DNA of 14,845 nt from an uncultured Flammeovirgaceae bacterium (GTDB lineage: Bacteria; Bacteroidota; Bacteroidia; Cytophagales; Cyclobacteriaceae). The position numbers and the translations under genes were made by a program. The notes under the pieces are model-generated. The model was not told where the DNA came from. It did no database searches and saw nothing but the letters and a program-made list of their open reading frames with translations. The stretch's first letter is position 1. Each line of letters opens with the position of its first letter. Shown here piece after piece: positions 7,120 to 14,625 of the stretch. The stretch lies in the NCBI GenBank assembly GCA_946886805.1, contig CAMPJM010000036.1:1-14845 (forward strand), read 5' to 3'.

Positions 7120-7584
7120 CTAATTTTTGTATGTCCCAAAAACACTATTAAGTTTTTCTGCACGGTAATCAAATATTTTCTCAAGCTTGTTTCGTACAAC
7201 AATCCGCTCAACCAAATTACCAACTATCCAAAAAGGTAAATCATAATGCACAATATCCTCAATTTCCACACCGTCCTTGATTACATTAAATTTATGTTGA
7301 TGGTGCCAAAATTTGTAAGGACCTGACCTTTGCTCATCTACAAAGAAATAAGGCTCTCTCACCTGAGTGATTTCTGTGGTCCAATTGAGCGATAAATTTA
7401 AAAGTGGTTTAACTTTATACATAACGATCATCCCTGGGTACATTTTCTCATCCGGAAAGTCTGATGTAATATCAAAACCCATATATTCTGGCGTTATTTG
7501 CTTTAGATTTCTGGGAGAGGAAAAAAAATCCCAGGCTGTCTGAATAGTTATTGGCAGGCGCTGAATCTTTCGTAGAACAAACAT
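7120..7584 (-). CDS. SRPBCC family (START-like) ligand-binding protein
   Basis: The 154-residue soluble protein follows the bacterial SRPBCC/COG4276 pattern. An N-terminal beta strand with LPITIQTAWDFFSSPRNL (10-27) leads to the first helices. ITPEYMGFDITS and a central strand region follow, then the family hallmark YFFVDEQRSGPYKFWHHQHKF (about 79-99), and a long C-terminal helix around 123-150 that closes a hydrophobic cavity. These proteins bind or transform hydrophobic ligands, but this subgroup has no assigned ligand that I know of. Relatives are frequently found beside DUF2867-SDR, photolyase/cryptochrome and carotenoid genes, and here it is next to the tspO-like gene and crtB. It has its own promoter region with a sequence related to the crtB/tspO inverted repeat. 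Confidence 0.85.
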   Translation of the reverse strand: MFVLRKIQRLPITIQTAWDFFSSPRNLKQITPEYMGFDITSDFPDEKMYPGMIVMYKVKPLLNLSLNWTTEITQVREPYFFVDEQRSGPYKFWHHQHKFNVIKDGVEIEDIVHYDLPFWIVGNLVERIVVRNKLEKIFDYRAEKLNSVFGTYKN

Positions 7585-7610
7585 AAAAGAAAACTTTTGT
7601 AAAATGTGAA

Positions 7611-7625
7611 ATTGGTTGCGATAAC
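7611..7625. promoter_or_regulatory. ATTGGTTGCGATAAC, partial match to the crtB/tspO inverted repeat
   Basis: This site is 27 bases upstream of the SRPBCC ATG and carries ATTGGTT followed by ATAAC, the same two half-site pieces as the repeat at 6099-6120 but with a shorter gap (3 bases against 6). AACTTTTGT also occurs next to both sites (6121-6129 and 7592-7600). The shared words may mark a common regulator of the four light/pigment genes, but with only two examples chance cannot be ruled out. Confidence 0.3.
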
Positions 7626-7650
7626 TATTATATGTTTGATGACATAACTG

Positions 7651-7782
7651 ATGGTTTTCAAGTATAGTAAGCTAATTTTTAAGTTATTCTTTTTTAAGAA
7701 TAACCAGTGTCTCGATCATCTGTTAAAAGAAAAACAGCCCACACAAGATTTAAAAGATATCTCGTTGAAGGCTGTTATCTGA
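7651..7782 (+). CDS. Possible small ORF (43 codons) in the SRPBCC-FAS1 spacer
   Basis: An ATG at 7651 opens 43 codons closed by TGA at 7780-7782. The product would be lysine- and phenylalanine-rich at the N-terminus (KLIFKLFFFKNN) with a more ordinary C-terminus (QPTQDLKDISLKAVI). An exact TAnnTTTG element, TATGTTTG at 7631-7638 on the plus strand, would place a transcription start only a few bases before the ATG. No family is recognised, and in AT-rich DNA an ORF this short may be accidental. Confidence 0.2.
   Translation: MVFKYSKLIFKLFFFKNNQCLDHLLKEKQPTQDLKDISLKAVI
7683..7704. repeat. Hairpin GTTATTCTT-TTTT-AAGAATAAC
   Basis: This is a perfect 9-bp stem with a 4-base loop, 126 bases downstream of the end of the FAS1 gene. 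It is the strongest hairpin in that spacer, but neither strand has a clear T-run directly after the stem. It may be a degenerate terminator or mRNA-stabilising structure for the minus-strand FAS1 transcript. A second, weaker pair (AACAGCC 7733-7739 and GGCTGTT 7770-7776) lies closer to the stop codon. Confidence 0.35.
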
Positions 7783-7829
7783 ACTTAACTAAAAAATCAA
7801 TTTATACCACGCTTCAAAACAAGAACACA

Positions 7830-9197
7830 TTACAACTCTACGGGGAGCAAAATTTGATCGATTACATGAATGACGCCGTTTGTTCCCAAAATATCTGTAG
7901 AGGATACTGTGGCATCAGCGCTCTCTGAATCTACATCCGTAACCGTTACATTGTCTCCAATATTTACTGTAACTGTTCCACCTTGCAGGGTTTCCGGCAT
8001 AGCGCCATCAGTCAAATCTGAAGAAAAAACCCTTGCGCCCAAAACATGGTATGTAAGCACTGCTTCTAGTGTAGCATCATCAATTTCGGCAGGGCCTTGC
8101 ACTCCCAATCTTTGATAAAGGGCATCAAAAGCGGCATCTGTAGGAGCGAAAACTGTAAAAGGGCCCTCCCCCTGAAGTGTTTCCACTAACCCTGCTTCTG
8201 TCAATGCTTCCGCCAATTTGGCAAACCCTGCATCTATTGCAATACTAACAATATCCTGAGTAGGAGGAATTAAAGTTTGGTCGATCACATGGATTATCCC
8301 GTTGGAAACTTCCATGTCTGTAGCACTAACCATAGTTTTGCCATTAATAAATACGCCATTGTCGTTAACGCTTAAATAAAGGTCTGCAGATTCGTTCAAT
8401 GTGGAAACAACCTGCCCGTTGCTGAGGTCTGTAGACATAACACCGCCATTGACAACATGATAAAGCAATATTGGAGCTAACTCCTCGGCAGTGTAGTCAT
8501 CCAGACTGGTGATGCCTGCCGCCTCAAAAGCAGCATTTGTAGGAGCAAATACAGTGAATGGACCGTCAGCAGAAAGCGCATCTACCAGTCCTGCTTTTAT
8601 CAGTGCAGCTTCCAAAATGCTGAAATTTTCATCATTCACCACTACATCAACAATACTTTGCGGTTCTTCGGTGGGGAGTAATATAACTTCATTGACCGTA
8701 TGGATAATACCATTGGAACCTTCAATATCAAATGGTTCCACAACAGAAACACTGCCATTGATCATAACACCATTTGATACATCAAATATTAATTCCTCGC
8801 CATTCAGTGCTTCCTGAGGACCAGAACTGAGGTCGCCAGACATTAATCTACCGCTGACAACGTGGTATAGCAGGATATTTTCTAGGCCATCCACTTCTGC
8901 TACATTGTCAGGAGTAATACCAATTGCCGCAAAAGCAGCATCGGTGGGTGCAAAAACGGTAAAAGGCCCTTCCGTCTGAAGATCGTCATCTAAACCCGCT
9001 TCCACTAAAGCGGCCGCTAACGTATTGTAACCATTTGCGATAGCAATTTCTACAATATTGTCTTCTTCGATGACAGGATCACCGCCATCATCGTCATTGT
9101 TACAGCCACTGAGCACTACCGTGCTTAAAAACATAATAACAAAGAGCTTAACTACTTTAAAAGAGGCAATCTCATTTAATAAAATTGAGTTTTTCAT
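7830..9197 (-). CDS. Surface lipoprotein with three FAS1 (fasciclin) domains
   Basis: Numbered from the preferred ATG at 9197 (455 residues), the protein has a lipoprotein signal peptide ending in the lipobox LSGC with the lipidated Cys at 32. The acidic run NNDDDGGD follows, resembling the Bacteroidota lipoprotein export signal that sends proteins to the outer face of the outer membrane. Three consecutive FAS1 domains of about 130 residues follow. Each has the EGPFTVFAPTDAAF-type motif (the middle one DGPFTVFAPTNAAF), a later YHVV/YHVL motif and a terminal NGIIHVIDQ-type strand. FAS1 domains mediate adhesion and protein or carbohydrate contacts. The frame extends 13 codons upstream to 9236 with another Met, but the signal peptide is better placed from 9197. 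The gene is divergent from a TonB-dependent receptor. The binding partner is unknown. Confidence 0.92.
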   Translation of the reverse strand: MKNSILLNEIASFKVVKLFVIMFLSTVVLSGCNNDDDGGDPVIEEDNIVEIAIANGYNTLAAALVEAGLDDDLQTEGPFTVFAPTDAAFAAIGITPDNVAEVDGLENILLYHVVSGRLMSGDLSSGPQEALNGEELIFDVSNGVMINGSVSVVEPFDIEGSNGIIHTVNEVILLPTEEPQSIVDVVVNDENFSILEAALIKAGLVDALSADGPFTVFAPTNAAFEAAGITSLDDYTAEELAPILLYHVVNGGVMSTDLSNGQVVSTLNESADLYLSVNDNGVFINGKTMVSATDMEVSNGIIHVIDQTLIPPTQDIVSIAIDAGFAKLAEALTEAGLVETLQGEGPFTVFAPTDAAFDALYQRLGVQGPAEIDDATLEAVLTYHVLGARVFSSDLTDGAMPETLQGGTVTVNIGDNVTVTDVDSESADATVSSTDILGTNGVIHVIDQILLPVEL

Positions 9198-9355
9198 ATT
9201 AATTTTGTTTAACATTTTTATTATTTTATTAAACAAAACGTCTCCTATAAAAAAATGTTTCTGTAATTTTAAAAAAATATAGAGTGTAGAGTTGAAAGCT
9301 ATATGACATTAATAAATTCTTTCAAATAAACATTCTATCTCTTTAGTACAAATAA

Positions 9356-9363
9356 TATGTTTG
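9356..9363 (+). promoter_or_regulatory. Bacteroidota -7 promoter element TATGTTTG for the TonB-dependent receptor
   Basis: TATGTTTG is an exact match to the Bacteroidota TAnnTTTG -7 consensus, 99 bases upstream of the receptor ATG. No good TTG -33 element is at the usual distance. Transcription would start near 9370, giving a leader of about 90 bases that begins just before the inverted repeat at 9380-9421. Confidence 0.35.
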
Positions 9364-9379
9364 TTCGATATCTGATACT

Positions 9380-9421
9380 GTTTGCTGAATATTGTTTAAT
9401 GAATGGAGAAATTCAGCAAAC
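9380..9421. promoter_or_regulatory. Perfect 11-bp-arm inverted repeat in the TonB receptor leader
   Basis: Arms GTTTGCTGAAT (9380-9390) and ATTCAGCAAAC (9411-9421) are exact reverse complements separated by 20 AT-rich bases. The right arm ends 41 bases before the receptor ATG. If the -7 element at 9356 is used, the whole repeat is transcribed and could form a leader hairpin. Otherwise it could be an operator with half-sites about three helical turns apart (31 bases centre to centre). Confidence 0.5.
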
Positions 9422-9462
9422 CTTAATTTCAGTTAGCATCAAAAAAAAAAGTAAAAGAAGTA

Positions 9463-11832
9463 ATGACTAAAGCATTAAAATACCTTTCTCTAATAGTCGC
9501 TTTGCATTTTCCTTTATTTGCCGCTTTTACCCAAAGCATAGGGAGTATTTCCGGCTATATAGTGGATTTAAAAACCGACGAACCGCTCATTGGTGCCTCA
9601 GTAAAATTAAATGGAACTAACACGGGGGCTGTGACAGATGTTAATGGGTTTTACCAGATCAGCGACATTGTTACCAAGACCTACAATGTAACGGCTAGTT
9701 ACGTCGGGTACGATCAATTAACCAAATATAACGTCGTGGTACGCTCTACGGGCAATCCTATTTTAAATTTTGAGTTATCGGAGACGAGCGAGAGCCTAGA
9801 AGAAGTTGTTATTGTTGCCAACCCGTTTCAAAAGCTATCAGAAACCCCACTTTCCATTCAACGCCTCTCTGCCGAGGAGATTGCCACTTACCCGGGAGGG
9901 AACAATGATATCGCAAAGGTAGTACAATCCCTGCCCGGTGTGTCCGGCTCCGTAGGTGGTTTCCGTAACGATGTGATCATTCGGGGCGGGGCACCCAATG
10001 AGAATGTATATTATTTAGACGGCGTAGAAATCCCCAACATCAATCACTTTAGCACACAAGGGAGTGCCGGCGGGCCGGTGGGCTTATTAAATGTTTCTTT
10101 TATAGACGAAGTTACATTGTCCACCTCTGCCTTTGGTGCGAAGTATGACAATGTTCTTTCAGGTGTACTTCAGTTTGACCAGAGAACCGGAAACCGCCGC
10201 GAGTTTCAGGGCAATTTAAGAGTAAGTGCAAGTGAAACAGCTTTGACAGCAGAAGGCCCTCTATTTAAAGGAGAAAAAGAGGCTTCCAATACAAGCTATA
10301 TTGTATCGGTAAGGAGAAGTTATCTTCAATTATTATTTAAATTGATCGGCCTTCCTATCCTGCCCGACTATTGGGACTACCAATATAAACTTACCCATAA
10401 GTTGGATGAATACAACGAACTTAATTTTATTGGCATAGGGGCTATTGATAATTTTAGCGTAGCAGCTCCCGATGATTTTGACGCTGAACAACAGGCTACT
10501 TTAGATCAAGTACCCATCATAAACCAATGGAACGCCACAGCAGGGGTTAGCTGGAAAAGACGCTTTAGGGACGGTTCTGGCTTTATGACTACTACATTAA
10601 GCACCAATATTCTCAATAATAACTTTTACCGGTACGAAGACAATGAAGAAGAAACCGGGTTATTCTTCAAAAATGATTCGAGAGAAACAGAGCAAAAGCT
10701 TAGGTACGAACAAACCCGGTTTTTAGGAAAATGGACTTTAGCTGGGGGGCTTTCTTTTCAGCGAGCAATATATAAAAACAATACCATCAACAAGATAGAC
10801 AACATAGATTACTTGTCTGAAATAGACTTTTTCAAATATGGCTTCTTTATACAATCATCCCGGAAATTTTTTAATGATAAATTAAGTTTTGCCCTCGGGG
10901 CAAGAACCGATGCCAATACTTTTACCTTACAATCAGGCCAGTTGTTAAAAACTTTTTCCCCACGCCTGGCTTTATCCTATGCATTAGATGCTTTCCGGAA
11001 ATGGAAGATCAATGCTACAGTAGGGAGATATTATAAAATACTCCCTTATACCATGTTGGGGTTCAGGAATAACGACGGCCAATACATCAATAAAAACGCA
11101 AAATACATCAGAAGCGATCATTTGGTGACAGGAGTTGAATACTTATTCAGCCCTTCTTCACGCTTTACGCTAGAGGGGTTTTACAAGCGATACGATCATT
11201 ATCCCGTCTCTGTGCTTGACAGTGTTTCGCTTGCCAACAAGGGTGGAGGATTTGAAGTATTGGGCAATGAAGCCGTCAGCAGTGTTGGCAAGGGAAGGGC
11301 ATATGGGCTGGAATTTTTATTTCAACAAAAATTCACCAAAAACTTTTATGCTATCTTTGCTTATACGCTATTCAAAAGTGAATTTACAGGGTTTAATGAT
11401 AAATATGTTCCCTCCGTATGGGACAGTCGCCACTTGGTGACTTTTACGGGAGGGTATAAATTTAAGAATAACTGGGAGGTGAGTCTTAGGAACAGGTTTG
11501 TTGGCAATACGCCTTATGTACCTGTGGATAAAAAAGAAACATTGAAGAATTACCCTGCAATCATATCAGATTATGACCTTTTGGGCAAGTATAAGCTAGA
11601 CCTCTTCAATCAATTGGATATAAGAATTGACAAAAAATGGAATTTTAGAAAACTTTCGTTCAGTGCTTACATAGAAATTCAAAATGCGCTTGCACAACAA
11701 ACCCCAGCTCCTCCGTCATATGGTCTCGACAGAAACGCTATGGGAGAAATAAACCAACCAAGAAAATTGGTGGAAATTGCACCAGAAAATGGGTCAATCC
11801 TTCCAATATTAGGTTTTGTGGTTGATTTTTAG
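9463..11832 (+). CDS. TonB-dependent receptor with CarboxypepD_reg-like N-terminal domain
   Basis: The 789-residue outer membrane receptor has a signal peptide at about 1-24 (ending AFTQ), a carboxypeptidase-regulatory-like beta-sandwich domain at about 28-108 (ISGYIVDLKTDEPLIGASV, then GAVTDVNGFYQI), the TonB-box-like ESLEEVVIVA, a plug domain at about 123-235 containing VIIRGGAPNENVYYLDGVEI, and a beta-barrel to the C-terminal VVDF. It lacks the SusC-specific IEVLKDASATAIYG motif and is shorter than SusC proteins, so it is a stand-alone receptor. The substrate (siderophore, cobalamin, peptide, sugar) cannot be told from sequence alone. It has no co-directional partner except a possible 32-codon ORF 6 bases downstream. 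AGAAG lies upstream of the ATG, one of the few ribosome-binding-like sequences in this window. Confidence 0.93.
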   Translation: MTKALKYLSLIVALHFPLFAAFTQSIGSISGYIVDLKTDEPLIGASVKLNGTNTGAVTDVNGFYQISDIVTKTYNVTASYVGYDQLTKYNVVVRSTGNPILNFELSETSESLEEVVIVANPFQKLSETPLSIQRLSAEEIATYPGGNNDIAKVVQSLPGVSGSVGGFRNDVIIRGGAPNENVYYLDGVEIPNINHFSTQGSAGGPVGLLNVSFIDEVTLSTSAFGAKYDNVLSGVLQFDQRTGNRREFQGNLRVSASETALTAEGPLFKGEKEASNTSYIVSVRRSYLQLLFKLIGLPILPDYWDYQYKLTHKLDEYNELNFIGIGAIDNFSVAAPDDFDAEQQATLDQVPIINQWNATAGVSWKRRFRDGSGFMTTTLSTNILNNNFYRYEDNEEETGLFFKNDSRETEQKLRYEQTRFLGKWTLAGGLSFQRAIYKNNTINKIDNIDYLSEIDFFKYGFFIQSSRKFFNDKLSFALGARTDANTFTLQSGQLLKTFSPRLALSYALDAFRKWKINATVGRYYKILPYTMLGFRNNDGQYINKNAKYIRSDHLVTGVEYLFSPSSRFTLEGFYKRYDHYPVSVLDSVSLANKGGGFEVLGNEAVSSVGKGRAYGLEFLFQQKFTKNFYAIFAYTLFKSEFTGFNDKYVPSVWDSRHLVTFTGGYKFKNNWEVSLRNRFVGNTPYVPVDKKETLKNYPAIISDYDLLGKYKLDLFNQLDIRIDKKWNFRKLSFSAYIEIQNALAQQTPAPPSYGLDRNAMGEINQPRKLVEIAPENGSILPILGFVVDF

Positions 11833-11838
11833 CGTATA

Positions 11839-11937
11839 ATGTCAAAGGGGAAATGCTGCGAGTATTGTAAATCAAAAAAGTATTTGATCAGTAAAAATAA
11901 TAAAGGAAAAATTCTTAATACCAAGGGTGACGGGTAG
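11839..11937 (+). CDS. Possible 32-residue Cys/Lys-rich small ORF downstream of the TonB receptor
   Basis: An ATG 6 bases after the receptor stop opens 32 codons ending TAG at 11935-11937. The peptide begins MSKGKCCEYCKSKKYLIS and is rich in lysine. The CxxC (residues 7-10) within CEYC resembles the first zinc-binding or HNH-type cysteine pair seen in larger proteins. The tight spacing would fit translational coupling to the receptor. It may equally be the broken N-terminus of a lost gene or chance. No family is assigned. Confidence 0.25.
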   Translation: MSKGKCCEYCKSKKYLISKNNKGKILNTKGDG

Positions 11938-11977
11938 CATTAAAAATTTTACTTCGTTTCTTTTTCTTCTTCCCTTC

Positions 11978-12001
11978 CTTTGAGTCTTTGTGACTTTGTG
12001 G
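11978..12001. repeat. Three tandem 8-base units (CTTTGAGT CTTTGTGA CTTTGTGG)
   Basis: Three imperfect copies of CTTTGnGn follow each other directly and are followed by CAAAAATATTC. Similar CTTTGTGnC-type phrases recur in intergenic regions of many Bacteroidota genomes, so this may be a copy of a dispersed intergenic repeat. The tandem structure is directly visible, and the dispersed character is from memory and not checked. Confidence 0.4.
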
Positions 12002-12035
12002 CAAAAATATTCATGTAAAACACAAAGACATGACC

Positions 12036-12050
12036 ACCGTCTAAGACGGT
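12036..12050. repeat. Short hairpin ACCGTC-TAA-GACGGT
   Basis: A perfect 6-bp stem with a 3-base loop lies between the 8-base repeat and the terminator hairpin. No T-run follows it. Together with its neighbours it may be part of one mobile or repeated intergenic element. Confidence 0.35.
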
Positions 12051-12091
12051 AGATTTATAGGTTAGATTAAACCTCGTACGGGATCTATAAA

Positions 12092-12126
12092 CATTTGACC
12101 CGGCAGGCGGGTCAAATGCGGTTTTT
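12092..12126 (+). terminator. Intrinsic terminator in the convergent spacer
   Basis: CATTTGACCCG (12092-12102) and CGGGTCAAATG (12108-12118) form a perfect 11-bp stem with a 5-base loop, followed on the plus strand by CGG and five T. This is the most stable hairpin in the window and is oriented to end the plus-strand TonB receptor transcript. It lies 259 bases after the receptor stop and could also slow minus-strand transcription leaving the hydrolase gene. Confidence 0.6.
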
Positions 12127-12267
12127 GAAAGAAGGAAAATGGAAACAAAAATTATTTTTTATCCGTGATTTAGTGGTTAATAAACTTCTAAATACATCAA
12201 ATCAATGTGCTAAACTCGAATTAATTGCACATGCATTTTACTAGAACTTAACCTATAACCTTATATT

Positions 12268-14625
12268 TCAGTCTTTAAAGAATAATTTCGACACTTGTTC
12301 CTGTTTTGAAATGAAACGGATTATATAAAGACCCCCAACCAAATCATTAACAGAAATTCCATATGCGGCACTATTTAAGTTTCCTTTCATAAATCGTTTA
12401 CCTGTTAAACTCAAAACTTCATAGGTGACCGAATCCATTGAGCGTGTACGCACGAACAGGCGACCTGAGGCAGGGTTAGGGTAAATATTGATGGTTTTCT
12501 TGTCTTCGGCACCATCAACAGCATTTATTATATCTTGCTGCTCAAAGGTGAATGTGCCCAGATTAACGGCTCCGGTCACAATCTCTAGCCGCATTACTAT
12601 TGATTCACCAGCCTCTAACGCAATATTCTGCACCATCATTTCTTCAAAATCAAACCAACCAGTAGTGGCAGGGGTTGTTATTAAACCTGTTTTATCAGTC
12701 CCATCAAACAAAAGCTTAAATTGTCCACCTCCAACTAGTGAAGCATGTCTAATGCTTAATTGATAAGCGCTGGTTTCTTTTATGTCAATAGTATATTCCA
12801 GCCATTCACCTGCTTCTAGCCAACCAATGTTCCCTGCCCCATTCTCGATATCGCCCAAACCTGTGTCAACGCCTTCTTCTGGTCTGATACCATTATCCTT
12901 GTTTTCAGGATCGGTATCATAATAAGCTACATCTTGTCCTCCTTCATCATAATAAACAGATTCGATAGTCCCGGGTATTTCCTGTTTATTTCCCTGGTAT
13001 GGGCTTTGCGTGCATGGATTGATGGTTATAAAATCTTCAAATGTGAATGTTTGACTTTCGCCATCTTTGTACACCAGTACCTGTACTGTCTTAGCCCCTT
13101 CTGTGTCATAAGTTACTGCACCGGATGAAAGCCCTTTACTCGTTTCGGGACTGGCACCTTCTCCAAAAGACCAAAGAACAGAATCAGAAGGCAATGTAGT
13201 ATAAGCTGAAAAATCAACAGGGCTATCGGTACAGCCAATTTCTACATCTTTAGATATATTGACAATTGTGGTATCCTCATCGGCTCCTAAGACAGCCGGA
13301 GCGACAAAACCCTGAGCATGAGCCAAAGTGTAGATGATTTTTTCTGTTAGTTCACCGGTTTCAGAAAATGTAAGTACCATTGTTGCTTGTGGTGGCATAA
13401 ACCCTACAAAACTAACATCCATTCCCAAATCGGCTATGAGTTGCAATGGATTATCATCAGCAACGGCTCCTTCATCAAAATGGATTGAAAAATCAAAACC
13501 CTGCTCCTCTTCCTTATTTAGAACCATAACGGCAATAGTGTTATCAGGATGAATCGACCCAAATGCACTGACGAGGTTTTGATCTGCAGCAACTTTCAGA
13601 TAAGCCCCATAAATATTTTCTGCCACCATTATAGAGTGGTAAAAGTTGGAACGTGGATTTGGGTCGCTATCAGTACCGTTTATCAAGCCCAAATCTCCTG
13701 GCCCCCTTTCACCCCCACTTTCATGAATGCTCCACGAAGTGGCAAAATGCGCACCTAATGCCATAGACATGTCAAATACTTCTGCAAAAAACTGTCCGTT
13801 CAGAAATGAATTTGTTCCTATGCCTTCCACCGTTCTAAAAAGCTCATTAGATCCGTAACTCATCCCTACATTGATGTTAAACTCCCCTATCCCCCATTTC
13901 AACTTATCCTCCCCAGTTCTTCCATGCATTGCGTCGGCTGTTTCCATTAGATCCACCATTCTTGCCGCAGGTTCCCGAAGGTCTTCGTCCACAACGTTTA
14001 CTGCATCTTCCCGAACATAAGGATCACCCACCAAGGGATACCTGTGCCAGGTAAATCCATCAATAATATAGGTGTCCGTGCCTGCTAATTTTAACCCAGT
14101 CAAGTCAAGGTTTCCACCGATTAACCGGTCCAAGTACTGAAAATTGACCCATGCAAGATCCGGTACAAAAATAATAATGGAAGGGTCAATTTCCTTCATT
14201 GCTGTAGCATATTCAACAGCATAATCATAAACTTCCTCTGCCGTGAAATCCTGGTGCAAGGCGGGTTCATTTCCAATAGCCCAAAGTTTTATGGGATTAT
14301 CTGTGTCAACATTGAAATATTGCACAACACTGGCTGCATCTGCTGCCGATGCAAAGGCTGAAACCTGCATGATAGGTTCCATGCCCATGCCTTTAATTTG
14401 GTTGACCCATTGCTCCAAAGTGGCATTGTCCGGCATATTTTTATTGTAGCCGTTTCCGCCGATACGAATGGTTTTCATGCCACTTTCGGCAATTATTGAC
14501 ATCACCTCTGGTTTTTGATCTAACTGGTACCAATAATTTGAGCCGACAAGGTACGGGCTTATTTCCTGAGCATTTATTAGAAATGTGGAACAAATAAATA
14601 TTAAGCTTAGCAATAGTTTTTTCAT
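12268..14625 (-). CDS. Secreted modular glycoside hydrolase (clan GH-A-like) with PKD, CBM6 and T9SS sorting domains
   Basis: The 785-residue protein has a signal peptide at 1-19/20 (ending INAQ) and a (beta/alpha)8-like catalytic region at about 22-345. The candidate acid/base Glu is E120 in LWAIGNEPALH and the candidate nucleophile is E248 in WGIGEFNIN, with WHRYP at 193-197 between them, as in clan GH-A enzymes. A beta-sandwich follows (about 346-425). Next come a PKD-like domain (about 461-537, VLWSFGEG), a CBM6-like carbohydrate-binding domain (about 548-696, YYDEGGQDVAYYDTD and GWLEAGEWLEYTIDI) and a type A T9SS C-terminal sorting domain (about 713-785, NIYPNPASGRLFVR to SKLFFKD). It should be exported to the cell surface or released and act on a polysaccharide. 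The GH family and substrate are not recognised. GH39, GH51, GH79 or an unassigned GH-A family are possible. Confidence 0.88.
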   Translation of the reverse strand: MKKLLLSLIFICSTFLINAQEISPYLVGSNYWYQLDQKPEVMSIIAESGMKTIRIGGNGYNKNMPDNATLEQWVNQIKGMGMEPIMQVSAFASAADAASVVQYFNVDTDNPIKLWAIGNEPALHQDFTAEEVYDYAVEYATAMKEIDPSIIIFVPDLAWVNFQYLDRLIGGNLDLTGLKLAGTDTYIIDGFTWHRYPLVGDPYVREDAVNVVDEDLREPAARMVDLMETADAMHGRTGEDKLKWGIGEFNINVGMSYGSNELFRTVEGIGTNSFLNGQFFAEVFDMSMALGAHFATSWSIHESGGERGPGDLGLINGTDSDPNPRSNFYHSIMVAENIYGAYLKVAADQNLVSAFGSIHPDNTIAVMVLNKEEEQGFDFSIHFDEGAVADDNPLQLIADLGMDVSFVGFMPPQATMVLTFSETGELTEKIIYTLAHAQGFVAPAVLGADEDTTIVNISKDVEIGCTDSPVDFSAYTTLPSDSVLWSFGEGASPETSKGLSSGAVTYDTEGAKTVQVLVYKDGESQTFTFEDFITINPCTQSPYQGNKQEIPGTIESVYYDEGGQDVAYYDTDPENKDNGIRPEEGVDTGLGDIENGAGNIGWLEAGEWLEYTIDIKETSAYQLSIRHASLVGGGQFKLLFDGTDKTGLITTPATTGWFDFEEMMVQNIALEAGESIVMRLEIVTGAVNLGTFTFEQQDIINAVDGAEDKKTINIYPNPASGRLFVRTRSMDSVTYEVLSLTGKRFMKGNLNSAAYGISVNDLVGGLYIIRFISKQEQVSKLFFKD

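Larger units (their letters stand above)
11833..12267. other. 435-base convergent intergenic region between the TonB receptor and the glycoside hydrolase
   Basis: This spacer separates two converging genes. It holds a possible 32-codon ORF (11839-11937), a tandem 8-base repeat (11978-12001), a short hairpin (12036-12050) and a strong terminator-like hairpin (12092-12126). The remaining 140 bases up to the hydrolase stop are AT-rich with no feature I can support. Confidence 0.6.

Noticed and set aside
7707..7928. 73-codon plus-strand ORF
   Set aside because: Its second half is antisense to the FAS1 gene, and the product (cysteine-scattered, no coherent pattern) looks like a frame shadow.
7830..9197. 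Internal repeats of the FAS1 gene as a DNA-level tandem duplication
   Set aside because: The three copies are alike at protein motif level only. No long identical DNA repeats were seen, so this is ancient domain duplication and not a recent repeat array.
9370..9462. Cobalamin or other riboswitch in the TonB receptor leader
   Set aside because: The leader is only about 90 bases and I found no B12-box-like or other known aptamer core. Only the inverted repeat is supported.
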